The translations under genes were made by a program, and so were the position numbers. The notes under the pieces are model-generated. The model saw only the letters and a program-made list of their open reading frames with translations, had not been told where the DNA came from and did not search any database. This document shows, one piece after another, positions 32,477 through 42,839 of a DNA stretch of 64,000 nucleotides. Position 1 is the first letter of the stretch; every line of letters starts with the position of its first letter. Source of the stretch: Ligustrum vulgare (lineage: Eukaryota; Streptophyta; Magnoliopsida; Lamiales; Oleaceae); NCBI GenBank assembly GCA_963555705.1, contig OY743190.1, positions 11,631,501 through 11,695,500 on the forward strand. Direction: 5' to 3'.

Positions 32477-35194
32477 CTATGGTTCGGGGTACAGGGCCTC
32501 AATGGGGGAAAGATCCAAGGTAGGGAAAGCTTCATTCACGTCCCCCAAAGCTATCCTAGCCCCCATATTTCCAAAAACCCTCTGCATAGCCTCATATTCA
32601 GGCGTCTCTTCAAAAGTGTCTTTGAAATTCTGGATCGCCTCGAACACCTTGGTACTCAAAGCTTCTTCCACCCGTGCCGCAATGGTCCGCTCCAGAGCCT
32701 TCTTGATCCTGGAGTCGATGTGCTTTTCCAAAGAGGTATAATCCTCCTCTGCCTTTCGCCGGGCCTCCGCCTCCCTCTCCAGTTTCTCAGTGACTATTGC
32801 CACCTCAGTCTCCAGCTTAGCTTTGGCTGCATTGGTTGCTTTCAGAGCCTCGGCGGTTATGGATTGTGCCCGGTTGGAGTCATCAAGTTTTTTGCACAAG
32901 GCCACCACATCTGCCTCGGAAGCATGAAGATCATGCTTGAGCTTATCTTTGTCCTCTTGGAGGCGTTTGGACGTAAGCTTGTCGTCCGAAGAGGCCTTGC
33001 GAGCGATGGACAGATGTTCCTTAAGGTTGTTGATCTCTTTTAGCATATTATTCGTGTGACGAAGGGCTGTTTCAGCCTCCTTCTTGTCCCGCTACGCCTC
33101 AAGAATAGAAGAATCTACCTCATCGATCAACGCCAGAGCCCTGACATTCATGGCCTTGGCCGCAAGCAATTTTAGGGCTGGTGGAACTCTGAAAGAAAAG
33201 GCAGACCAGCCTTCTGTCCAGAACTGTCTTGTGGCCAATGCAACTCTAGCAGGTGGAGAGTCAGGTGAGTCAAGGAGATTATGATCTAAGGCCACATCCC
33301 TGGGAAGGACGCTAGCTTTAATCTGAGCAAGCTCGTCAGCCATCGCTTGGGTCACCTCATATTGCAAGCCCGGAACGGATATCTCAGGCTCCCCATTTGG
33401 TTCATATAATTCTGGCGAAGGAGGAGGAAGTTTTGAAGAAGCCTCTGTACCCGTCCTCAATCTTTTCAAAGGAAGGACTTCCTCCTCTGAAGCGGACTCT
33501 GTGATGTCCTTGGAGGAAGTGTCTTTGACGGTGCCCTTCTTGGTTACCCTCTCGCGCCTGAGACCCCCTCTTTCTGATCTTTTTCCCTTCCCCTTAGGAA
33601 GGCCTCTTTGGGGACCACCCTCTTCAATTGTGACTGGCGGTTGGGGGCCAGCAGGTAGCGAAGTGGGAGGCGGCATCAGGGCAGGAAAAGTACCCTCTGT
33701 CTTTTTTCCACCTCCCTGCCATGACGGAGGAGTTGAGGGACCTTCTTGGACATAAGCCCCTTTAAAGAAATTTTGGGGAAGTCCCTGGAACCTGCTAAGG
33801 TTAAGAGTAATTAGTCTTAACAGATTAAAATCTAGGATAATAGTTAAGGCAAAACATGCGACTTACCCATGGATCGCATAAGACCGTGCTTGACAAACAG
33901 CTTATTTTGCTGAATAACTTTTTGAAAAGTGATTTTGAAGGCGAAGAGATGCCTCACCAGTAGTAACTCCGCGTCAGAAAGCAAGGAGGCGAAGGTTGGC
34001 CCTGAGGTAATAAATAAAACAAGAAAATATGTCATATTATGAGCAGGAGAGGAGAACATGAATAATGCACCTATAGAAAAATAATAACGACAAGTAATCA
34101 TAACACATGATGATGGCGGTATTAGTGATAAGTGAATGAAACCAAGTAAAACTTACGCGGGGAGGAAAGAGTTCGAGGAATTGTGATCTCAGGAGTAGGG
34201 TCTACAGGCGAGCTTTGCCACTCTCCTGTGACTCAGAACTGCTGGTTCCTCCAGTTTTTTATGGAAGTGGGGTACCCAGTAATGATGGGAGGATAAGAAC
34301 CTCGGGGAGATAAGTAGTACCAATATTTCACGTCGGCCCTCACATCCTTGTCCCTTTTGACAGACTTCTTCAAGGTGTACAGGGTGTGGATTATGTGTAG
34401 GGAGATGGGAGAATCTGGATTGACCTCTTGCCACACCAGCCAAGTACCAACTGCTTGCGTCCAGAAGTTCAAAGCTACTTGATAAGGGCATAGGTTGTAG
34501 CTCCTAACTAGTGCCCTAAAAAAAGGATGGAGTGGGAGTCTCATCCCGCATGACAGAGCATCATAGCAAATTGCTACGTGACCTGGCGGAGGGCTGCAGG
34601 ATCGGCAGGAGGGCGTCGGATGCACCAGCTTGACCTCCTCGGGAAACCTAAACTTTGAGGGAGTGCCCGCCAAAATCGATGCTCCAGATTTCGGAAGCTA
34701 TTTCGCTACTCTCCTAAGAATCAGGGTTTGGTTCAGGATCCACGTGGTACCCCGACACCTTATTCACATAATCCACCCACTCCTCGACTTGTGCGATTTC
34801 CTCTTCAGATAACCCCATTTCCTCTCTATACCCCCTAAACGGGGCCCTTGCACCTAAGTTAGGGTCTTGCGGGTCAGAAGAGGAGTCAGTTGTTCCTTCT
34901 CTCCCCATATCTCTATCGCAGTTACTTCGGAGCTCTCTCAGCGAGGACTCCTCCTCAGCAGATAAGTGGGTCATGTAAGGTTGGTTCTTCTCTTCTTCAC
35001 TGTCAGAATCATCCAAATAAATTATACTACTGTATTTCATATTCCTCCTCTTAATCTGCTCTCTAAAAAAGCAGGAGCTAAAAATCGACAAGGACAAATG
35101 GCAGCAACCTCTGATAGAAATCGCCAGTGCCACTAACTCCTGCGAACCTATTCCATCAACTCTTTCCATTTTTCTCAAATAATTCAAACTTACC
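32477..35194 (-). pseudogene. Gypsy element 1 antisense spliced gene (Transposase_28-like, coiled coil)
   Basis: Opposite to gag-pol. Proposed structure: leader ending CGG|GTAAGT at 35194; exon 2 from 35062 (after TTTTTTAG), start codon 35040 (MKYSSIIYLDDSDSEEE) to 34157|GTAAGT; exon 3 34001-33867 (SLLSDAELLLVRHLFAF...), 135 bases, between CTCAG and GTAAGT; exon 4 from 33791 after TTAGCAG. Exon 2 holds LPLHPFFRALVRSYNLCPYQ and WYYLSPRG.YPPIITGYPTS, resembling the putative gypsy-type Transposase_28 (PF04195) domain. The 33676-32477 part is basic and Ser/Pro-rich, then a long coiled coil (33046-32477). A TATA-like CTTATAAAG lies near 35460. A stop at 34714, a frameshift before 34673 and an in-frame TGA at about 34233 damage it. 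Function unknown; exon joins are inferred. Confidence 0.7.
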
Positions 35195-35458
35195 CGAAGG
35201 AGAGCGAAAATACGAAAAAAGAGTTTTCAAATGAGCACTCAAGGGTTTGAAACAAAAAAACAAAAAAAGTTACCTGAGAGGGGTACGAGAGGCCTGATGC
35301 TCCAATGAATAAAGCGCCAACGAGGGGTTTTAGTTGATTGAAGGAAATGAGCAAGGTCAACACCCTCAAGAAATGCGTTAAGTCGTATGAAAAGGAGTAG
35401 GAATATTATTTTTGCAGAAAGATATTCAAAAACTTCAGGAACAAGGGAGGAGGGGAGG

Positions 35459-35467
35459 CTTTATAAG
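35459..35467 (-). promoter_or_regulatory. TATA box of the antisense gene in gypsy element 1
   Basis: CTTATAAAG on the minus strand about 265 bases before the leader donor site at 35193. Equivalent boxes precede the antisense genes of the other two elements (44039-44044 and 54849-54856, plus). Confidence 0.45.
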
Positions 35468-35979
35468 AGGGTTCTTTGGCACATGCCCATAATTTGCGAG
35501 TTTCAAGGAGAATGCGAATAGACTATGTGCCTTAATAAGGGCAATAAATTAAAGCGCCAACCAATTGGGAATTTGAAAAAGAAGAAACTATTCAACTGAT
35601 GGAGTGTGCCCCACGTGCAGGAGGAGCGTTCCCATCCCATTTATTCCAGCATTTTTTGGAAAAAAGCGCTAATCGTTTTCCAGTAATAAATGCACCGACT
35701 ACAAGACATGCTGGCATCTCCAACGTTCACCCTAGAAAGAAGTGAAAATAGAGGTGGTTATTTTCATAAGTTTACACGCCGCAGAAAATTACAAAAGTAC
35801 CCCGTACATCCGAGGCGTTACAGAGTGGTTCCTGTGCAATTCACCTCGGATTGATTAAACGGTACCAATAATATTAAGCATAAAAATGATAGGGAGAATT
35901 AACAGCTCCATATTAGTTCCCAGCAAAACCATAGCTTCGAACATGTGGCAAATTCGATCCGCCCATAAATGACCACATC

Positions 35980-35995
35980 GGATTTGAGGGACTAG
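35980..35995 (+). promoter_or_regulatory. Polypurine tract of gypsy element 1
   Basis: GGATTTGAGGGACTAG directly before the 3' LTR. The related element has AGGGACTAG in the same place on the minus strand (43516 onward). Confidence 0.6.
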
Positions 35996-36689
35996 TGTTG
36001 AGACCCTGTCCAAAATGAGCCCAATGGATCACCAGTGAGGGCTCAATAGAGGCCCAATGGGCCTTAGCCTATGACCCGACCTTGGGGTTTATCTTTGGGT
36101 CAACTGTCGAGGTGGAACATCGTGGGGAACCTCTCTATCCGAACCAGTTTGTAACAAGCCGAGGTACCCTGTGGTAATGCTCGGATATATGATGGGACAG
36201 CAGAGAGTGTCAGAAACGTACAGCTTTCCCCAGCTTACTGTGACCTGATAAGATATTTCCTTTATGAAAGATATGACAGACGCCCATCCCCTACCGAAAG
36301 TAGCAATGATTACTTCCAAGAAATTGGTTTACCTCTCCAACGGCTAGGGTGAAAACACCTGTAGAGTCCATCACGTGTCGCCATCTAAGACTATTACTTC
36401 TCCTATAAATAGAACACTCTTGCCTCCAAATAGGAGGTTGGTAATTCAATACTCTAACCCAATATTTTACTCTCACTCCCTTTTCTCTATTTTACACACG
36501 TATATTTTCCGCACCCAATTTATATTTGCTTGATTTGAGTACTGAATTAGACATCGGAGTGCAAACGGGAGCCACCTCGACCCCCTTTGCAAGCTGATTA
36601 TTTGTCCTAGTGCACAGGAGATCTACGTGTTCAAGAAGGAGGAGTTGAGACATGTTAATCCAAGGTCCAACCAGATTTTGTGGTCAACA
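35996..36689 (+). repeat. Gypsy element 1, 3' LTR
   Basis: TGTTGAGACCC...TGGTCAACA, the partner of 24684-25377 with equal length. Confidence 0.92.
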
Positions 36690-37335
36690 GGCTCAATTAC
36701 TTCTTACCAAGTAATTTATGTTCATTTAAGAACTTCAACCTTATTTCCTATATGTCCCATCTGATTATGCCACAACTCAGACTTACTCTCAGTCACTGTG
36801 AAGGAACTGCAGTTTTGTGAAGACACAACTTCACCTGCAAAGGTCCCTTCATAACAACAATTGAATCTCTCAACACTTTCAAAGTGTTCCTATCAGACTT
36901 AAATACATGTCCCTCATCTTCTAGAACACCCAATGAAATGAGGTTCCTTTTCAGATGTGGAACATATCTGACATTATGCATGGTCCTGACAATGCCATCA
37001 TGCATCCTGATAGCAATGTCACCAATTTCGATAACGGTCTAGGTAATATTATCCATCATATACACTTTCTTAGGTTCAATATCTCTATAGTTGTAAAACC
37101 ATGACCTAACAGGACACATATGGAATGTGCATCCTGAATCTAGAATCCATTCCTCACTCATATCATTACTCGTCACGGTCATGACATGTAGACTGTCTAA
37201 GTCTAGACCAACAGCAGCATTACTTGCTTCTTTGCTAATTTGGTCTCTTTGTTGCTTTCGTTTGAAATAAGGGCAAGTTTTTCGAAAGTGTCATTCTTTC
37301 CCACAATGGTAACACATTCCATTAGAACTCTCGGT
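36690..37335 (-). pseudogene. Copia zinc knuckle, protease and pre-integrase region
   Basis: The minus strand from 37335 reads CYHCGKE then HFRKTCPYFKRK, a CCHC knuckle with an internal stop. It is followed by EEWILDSGCTFHMCPVRSWF, where the aspartic-protease DSG triad is intact, and an open stretch NVRYVPHLKRNLISLGVLE typical of copia protease/pre-integrase. It ends at the gypsy insertion and continues at 24683. Gag upstream of the knuckle has been displaced or lost at 37336. Confidence 0.88.
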
Positions 37336-37856
37336 TGATAAGTGCTTTATTAGCACTTATTTTGTGCACTTGTAGCCTTAGTCTATTGTTGATTTGATCC
37401 TATTTAAGTATTGTTAATGCATTTTATATTTTATGTTATGTAGGATCATAAAGAAAGAGAAAACATGAAGAAAGGACCAAAATGTACCTAAAACTAAAGT
37501 TTGGGGATCTTGGGTGCAATTTATTTACGACCGCAACACCAAACACTTACGGTCGTAAATCTATTATGGGAGTAGGTGAAAATTGGGCAGAAACAACCTT
37601 ACGGCCGTAAACCCAAAAGTTACGGCCGTAACCTCCAAAGTGTAAAAATTTGTAGAAACTAACTTACGGCCGTAAACCAGAAGTTACGGCCATAACTTGC
37701 ACGCCAAGAAATTTCCTTATCTGATTCATGGCATATTTTTTGTATGTTTTGAGCCCAACTCTAGGGCACGTTCTGGTGGCTATAAAAAGGGAAATCCATG
37801 ACATAAAAAAGGTGGAAAAATTATTGAAGAGAGAGCGGCTTGCTTGAAGCTTGGAA
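37336..37856 (+). repeat. LTR fragment of a TGATAAG-type gypsy element
   Basis: It starts TGATAAGTGCTTTATTAGCA right after TCGGT, like the 5' end of a plant gypsy LTR. It contains five or six copies of TTACGGCCGTAA or near variants (about 37547-37695) and a GGCTATAAAAAGG box near 37777. It stops at about 37856, where it joins in mid-sequence to a piece of a different LTR. No partner copy is in the window. Confidence 0.5.
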
Positions 37857-38311
37857 GAGGAAAAGCGTATAAATAAGCAAACAAAAACCCTAGCAAAATC
37901 CTAACTGGCTCAAAATAGAGTTCTAATTAAAGTAAAATAGTTAAATAAAGAAAAGGAAACAAGATAATTAAAAATCTCGCAAATCTGATTCGCTAGCTAT
38001 TTACGGCCGTGAAGAATCCAGTTACAACCGTAAATGATTCTCTGATCCAAAATTGATATTGCAGTTATGGCCGTGGCACATTTGATTACGGCCGTGAATG
38101 TCTTGCCTTTGAATGGTTACGGCCGTAAGTGTTACTTTGAAATTCCACATTTTAACCAGTGACTTGATTACGGCCATGATAATCTTGACATTACGGCCGT
38201 AAGAACAAAACTGATTATTTTTGCCTCGGTTTTGCTCCAATTTGGCTTGAATTGTAGATTTTTCTTTCAAGCCTGCTATGATTCCTATCATCGGGGTTTC
38301 AGATCGTATCA
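37857..38311 (-). repeat. Element A 3' LTR, truncated
   Basis: Nearly identical to 40075-40529 and ending at the same GATCGTATCA. The remaining distal 335 bases of the LTR are missing, replaced by the 37336-37856 fragment. Confidence 0.82.
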
Positions 38312-38612
38312 TACCCTCCTTCTTTAGGATGATTCGTCCCGAATCATAGCTTTGTTCCTGTTGTTTCACTTCACCTCCTGGATCAAACGGAAAATTTCTC
38401 CTGCCATTGCACATGATCAACCAAAAATATTCTGCAACGGGGGTCACGTGAATGACTTGAAGTTGAAACAACTTTGGACATTGGTGGTGTTGCCCAAATT
38501 TCGACATACCATTAACCTGCAAGAAAGAATTAAATAGAACGAGGAGGGGAATGTTAGTTTCATGAGATACAAGGTATGGATCATTGTATCCATGATTAAT
38601 CATCATTTCCAA

Positions 38613-39383
38613 TTATTCTTTAAGAACCACGAGGCCCTCCTCTTCACCTCGTTCTTCCTTTGCATCTTCAACCACCTTTTCAAAATTTTTACTTTCAAAT
38701 TCAACCACATCTTCTACCTCCAAATTTATATCACTAATTTCATGCACTCCCTCAACGGTATTCAAATGTGGATCTACCAATTCAAAGCTCAAATTTTGAA
38801 GTTCTATCCCAATTTCCAATTTTTCATCATCAGATTTTGGAGTTTGATCACCTAACTCCACCTTTTCATCTCCTACCACAAAATTCGGGGTCTCTTCAAC
38901 TACTTCTAATTCATGTTTCAAGTCCCCCTCCTTCTTTTCAACTTCCATATCCTGAGGCTCAACTATAACATGTATTTCACTCTCCTCTAGCCATTTAATC
39001 ACCGCCTTTCGTTTCTCTTCCTTCTTTTGCAATTTAGCCAAATATTTTCTTTCTGCCTCTCGTTCACACCTCAATATTTCTTCATAAATTTCTTTTTGAA
39101 TTTTCAAAATTGCTTTTGAATCAATCTCTTCTCCCCTCTTAATCCCGATTTCATCCCTAGGTTTATGATCACGCCTATATTCCCTCCTAGCTCTAGAATC
39201 CGATTGAGATCGCTCCTTTTGCAATTTAGGTATCTCCTTCTCTCGTTTATCCAACCTCTTCTCAACCTCGTGCAAGAATCTCAAAACACGATTTTTGGCG
39301 TTTTCATGGGAATTGGACATTGTGAAATTTATGTGGAAGGACATAGAAAAAGAATAATGAAAATAAAAGATCAAGAAATTCAA
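38613..39383 (-). CDS. Gag-like protein of element A
   Basis: Open frame of 256 residues; the likely start is the Met at SFHINFTM or MSNSHENAKN. The N-terminal part (RFLHEVEKRLDKREKEIPKL, QKERSQSDSRARREYR) parallels the N-terminus of the element B gag (QEQVEKLMAKMDRREAIISQ, LQKEQSRTDSKARR). The remainder is highly charged with Glu/Lys-rich coiled coil (LRCEREAERKYLAKLQKKEE) and an acidic tail. No zinc knuckle or protease motif is left. It may be a truncated gag; function not shown. Confidence 0.55.
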   Translation of the reverse strand: MNFLIFYFHYSFSMSFHINFTMSNSHENAKNRVLRFLHEVEKRLDKREKEIPKLQKERSQSDSRARREYRRDHKPRDEIGIKRGEEIDSKAILKIQKEIYEEILRCEREAERKYLAKLQKKEEKRKAVIKWLEESEIHVIVEPQDMEVEKKEGDLKHELEVVEETPNFVVGDEKVELGDQTPKSDDEKLEIGIELQNLSFELVDPHLNTVEGVHEISDINLEVEDVVEFESKNFEKVVEDAKEERGEEEGLVVLKE

Positions 39384-39739
39384 GAAAGTGGTTCTTGAAT
39401 GGACTCTTTTTTTTTTTTTTTTAATTTTAGATGAGTTTTTGGAATAAATAAAATAAATAAATAATCTTTTTTTTTATAAATCCGAAAATTCAACAACAAA
39501 TACGAAAAAACCAACGGAACTTAATTCGGATAAGAATTAAGCAAAACAAACACTTTTAAAATAAATTTGGAACGATTTTCTGGATTAAATACTCAACAAA
39601 CTCAAGAACAAGAAGAACGCAAAAAACTGAAAACAAAACATTCAATAAGATATGAATGATTTTTATGGGACTCGATGATAAACATAAAAATCAAAGTGGA
39701 TAGAAAAACATGAATTCAGAGTCCATCTCTGATACCAAA

Positions 39740-40529
39740 TGATGATATTCGAAGCGCGAAAGAAACGCCAAAAAGTTCCAAACTCAGGTTGTGGTTGGAC
39801 GAATGAATCATGACCCGATATTCACGACGCGATGGCTCGACGATGCGGAATAAAGAATTACGACTTTCGAAACGCCACAAGGATTTATCCAATCTCCCTG
39901 ATGAGTTTCTGATTTTGAACGCCACAAAGATAGTTAATCTTTGATAAGTTCGGGTTTTGAAAGCCACAAAAATTGAAATCTTGATAAGTTCTTGGGGAAT
40001 AAAAGGAATCCACCTTTTAACAAGTAAAACACTCAAAATGTTTATTCAATCATCCAAGTCTAAAATACAATGAATGGAAAAAGCGTATAAATAAACAAAC
40101 AAAAACCCTAGTAAAATCCTAACTGGCTCAAAATAGAGTTCTAATTAAAGTAAAATAGTTAAATAAAGAAAAGGAAACAAGATAATTAAAAATCTCACAA
40201 ATCTGATTCGCTAGCTATTTACGACCGTGAAGAATCCAGTTACGGCCGTAAATGATTCTCTGATCCAAAATTGATATTGCAGTTATGGCCGTGGCACATT
40301 TGATTACGGCCGTGAATGTCTTGCCTTTGAATGGTTACGACCGTAAGTTTTACTTTGAAATTCCACATTTTAACCAGGGACTTGATTATGGCCGTGATAA
40401 TCTTGACATTACGGCCGTAAGAACAAAACCGATCCTTTTTGCCTCGTTTTTTCTCCAATTTGGCTTGAATTGTAGATTTTTCTGTCAAGCCTGCTATGAT
40501 TCCTATCATCGAGGTTTCGGATCGTATCA
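39740..40529 (-). repeat. Element A 5' LTR
   Basis: Ends on the minus strand are TGATACGATCCGAAACC and GAATATCATCA. Directly after it comes TTTGGTATCAGAGATGG, a good initiator-Met tRNA primer site. Seven ACGGCCGT-type palindromes lie at about 40219-40421. Confidence 0.82.
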
Positions 40530-41060
40530 TAGGGACTAACTTCTCTTTAAGTTCTTAAGCAACTAAGCATTCCTTCGGGTAAAAATCAAGTTTCTATATG
40601 CATTCTTACTCTGCTTCACAATTATACTTCCTGAATTCTGCGTACTTAAACCTGAAATATTTCCAGCAATTCGACTTCCTAACTTCATTAGGTGAGCACA
40701 CTGAACCTATTTATTTGGAAAAGAATTTAATGGCCATGTCAGAAAAAAAAATAAAGAAGGATATGCAGATATTCTTACAAATAACACAAGGACTCGAGGG
40801 TTTTTATTCCTCCAATTTTTTCTCGAGTATCTTCAGCACATCTTTCACTTGCCTACAGTTCAACTCCTTTATAAGATTGATAGAAATTTGTGGATAAATA
40901 TCTTGCATAAGAAATCCGTACCCCGTAAAACACAACACGAACAACAAATATAAAAACTTAAAGGTTCGTGCGAGTAGGAAAGGAGAAATTGCCTGAACAT
41001 CAAAATTTAATGTGTAAAAGTACTTAACTATATCACATCCTATCCTATCCTATTCCTATA
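40530..41060. other. Unassigned DNA between elements
   Basis: A 99-codon plus-strand frame (40598-40897) shows no known motif. It is not recognisable as the missing copia gag. Nothing else seen. Confidence 0.35.
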
Positions 41061-41067
41061 TATAAAA

Positions 41068-42108
41068 AGAGGGGAAGGCTATTATACTGTTCATTTGACA
41101 TCATCATTTACGTCAACTGCTGTAATCGAAACTATGTCGTATCCTTCATGTGATGTGTGTGTGTGTGTGTGAAAACAGGGGCTTGAGTGGTATTCGAGAA
41201 ATATTTCACTTTTATGTTAAAACCTAACTTATAAGTAAACGAATTACTTATATAATAAGTAAAATATCATTTACTACTAAAAAAAATGCATACATGAAAA
41301 TTATAAATTGGAAACTTCACTAGTTAAATGAATTGGATGTCACATAAATATTTAGCAGAATGAGGTGAGATGTAGCTAAACAAATATATTTGTTTTTCTT
41401 TATCTTATATTTCGATACAAATTGATTGGCATGCAAGAGCTCATCGAAAGGAACAATAATTAGTCCAAAGTTTAATCCACACAATAGAAAATGATTGTAT
41501 AAGCTATGTAAAATCATGTTAAATAGTAAAGACATACACATTTACTCCATATTGTTGACGAATACCTTTTCTAATTATAATTTTTACAATTCAATATCCT
41601 CTGTTGCATAGATTCCAAATCACTTATCAATTCCAATTCCAATTCCGGTGGAGCGTCGAGCACTTGATTATTCCCGCAAAGCCTAAGCTTGAAAGTAACG
41701 AAATTTTCAACGGGAAATAGAAAGCAGTGAGCAAAAGAAGAGATCAAAGCAAAGCAATCCAAAATCAGTTGACAAAAATCTGAAAAAATGAACGGACGAA
41801 ATGGCCGGCGTTAATAGGACACTAATTCACAAAAAAAATCCCAACATCTGTTCCACTTCGGTAAGTATTTCACTTGAACGGAAAAAATTGAAGTACAATT
41901 GAAGAAAGTTTGACAAAATTCGATCAATTTGGAAAGAATTCAAAAAAAATAATAATTAGGGTTTAGTAGAACTGATCGCGAGAAACCTCTCGAATACCTC
42001 TCAAGCCACTGTTTCCGTATACATTAATTATGGAAGGATACGACGTCGTTTCTATCAAGCATGCTGGCTTAAATGATGATTCAAATGAACAGTAGACTAT
42101 GATCTGCT
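41068..42108. mobile_element. Long-terminal-inverted-repeat element, MULE-like, about 1.04 kb
   Basis: The left arm 41068-41210 and right arm 41975-42108 are inverted copies over about 140 bases. Left ACTGTTCATTTGACATCATC and the complement of the right arm ACTGTTCATTTGAATCATC match, then GTCGTATCCTTC, then GGCTTGAG.GGTATTCGAGA. Long arms of this kind are typical of Mutator-like elements. The 760-base interior has no transposase. It contains a minus-strand frame (41762-41571: LCGNNQVLDAPPELELELIS) that could be a captured host gene piece. The target duplication was not found. Confidence 0.6.
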
Positions 42109-42535
42109 TGAACTGAAGTAACTCTTTGATCAACGAGTATTTTTAAATATTTAATGGAATGTTTTAATTAAAAATTATGACAACAAATTTCATAAGGAAC
42201 AACATGTTTAAGATTGGTCTTAAATTATTTAGAAAGAAAAATTAAGATATTAGTTGACGATTTGATGAAAATAAAATGGGGGAGTGATTATTATAAAATG
42301 CGGTAGTAATATAACCTTCCAAATTATATCTTAATTGAATTTTTATCTGTAAACTAAGATGATTTAGTAAAAGAAAAAAATAATTGGGTAATTTAATTAA
42401 TACTACAATTTTTAGTAATCATATCACATATTAAATTGCAATAAAAATCTATTATTTTTATTATTTTCTATCATTATGTTACGAACTTTTATCAACCGTA
42501 TTTAGGTATTTTGACCTTCAAATAATAGCAATTAA

Positions 42536-42689
42536 GAGCATGTTTGCTAAAGTGAAAATTTTCAAAATTTTCCTCAAAATCATTTTTAACCACATATTTT
42601 TATGAGACTCATCATTTTTCACACTTTTCAATTACACATTCTTCCAAGAACTCAAAATTCATCCAAAAACTCCAACACCAAACAAGCTC
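42536..42689. mobile_element. Tourist/PIF-Harbinger-like MITE, 154 bp
   Basis: Ends GAGCATGTTTG and CAAACAAGCTC are inverted, flanked by TAA at 42533-42535 and 42690-42692. Similar ends and interior phrases (CACATT, TTCATCCAAAAACT) link it to the copy at 10128-10292. Confidence 0.72.
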
Positions 42690-42839
42690 TAAGATCTAAA
42701 GAATTAGTTTTAACCTACTTTGATATAAAAGAATAATATTTTATTCAATTAATATATTATTGCTTTTTTAATAACTTAAAATAGATTGTTAAATAAGTAA
42801 TTTTACATTCTTGCTTAGTTTTTTTTTTTTTATGGAAAC

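Larger units (their letters stand above)
24684..36689 (+). mobile_element. Ty3/gypsy Tat-type LTR retrotransposon, 12.0 kb
   Basis: Two LTRs of equal length (24684-25377 and 35996-36689, 694 bases each) are flanked by GGTTC (24679-24683) and GGCTC (36690-36694), a 5-base duplication with one change. Order on the plus strand: LTR, Asp-type primer-binding site, gag, (deleted protease), RT, RNase H, second RNase H, integrase, a long spacer with an opposite-strand spliced gene, polypurine tract, LTR. The second RNase H and the antisense gene before the 3' LTR are typical of the Tat lineage. All coding parts carry stops or shifts. By eye the LTRs differ about once per 20-25 bases, so the insertion is not recent. 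Confidence 0.92.
20694..37335 (-). mobile_element. Second Ty1/copia element, split by a gypsy element and two hAT-type inserts
   Basis: On the minus strand the pieces occur in canonical copia order: zinc knuckle and protease (37330-36690), [gypsy 24684-36689], integrase core (24683-24499), [hAT-type 23526-24498], integrase end and linker (23517-22640), reverse transcriptase (22629-22026), [hAT-type 21646-22025], end of RT and RNase H (21645-20694). Joining the pieces conceptually leaves no duplicated coding apart from target duplications. The upstream end is cut at 37335, where an LTR fragment of another element starts. Neither LTR could be identified, so the limits are those of the coding remnants. 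Confidence 0.8.
37857..40529 (-). mobile_element. Gag-only LTR retrotransposon (element A)
   Basis: The 5' LTR is 39740-40529, the Met-type primer-binding site is at about 39722-39737 (minus GGTATCAGAGATGGAC), a gag-like open frame is at 39383-38613, and the 3' LTR is 38311-37857, truncated at its distal end. LTRs begin TGATACGATC on the minus strand and share arrays of ACGGCCGT palindromes. No RT, RNase H or integrase. The gag start resembles that of element B at 57560-61408, so both are non-autonomous relatives that would depend on proteins supplied by another element. Confidence 0.78.

Noticed and set aside
32432..33043. 203-codon plus-strand frame in gypsy element 1
   Set aside because: It is the shadow of the minus-strand coiled-coil frame 33046-32477, which has the coherent heptad pattern.
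38022..38612. 196-codon minus-strand frame in the element A 3' LTR, and its shorter copy at 40240-40530
   Set aside because: They lie in LTR sequence; the repeated HGRN/YGRN phrases come from the palindrome array, not from a protein family.
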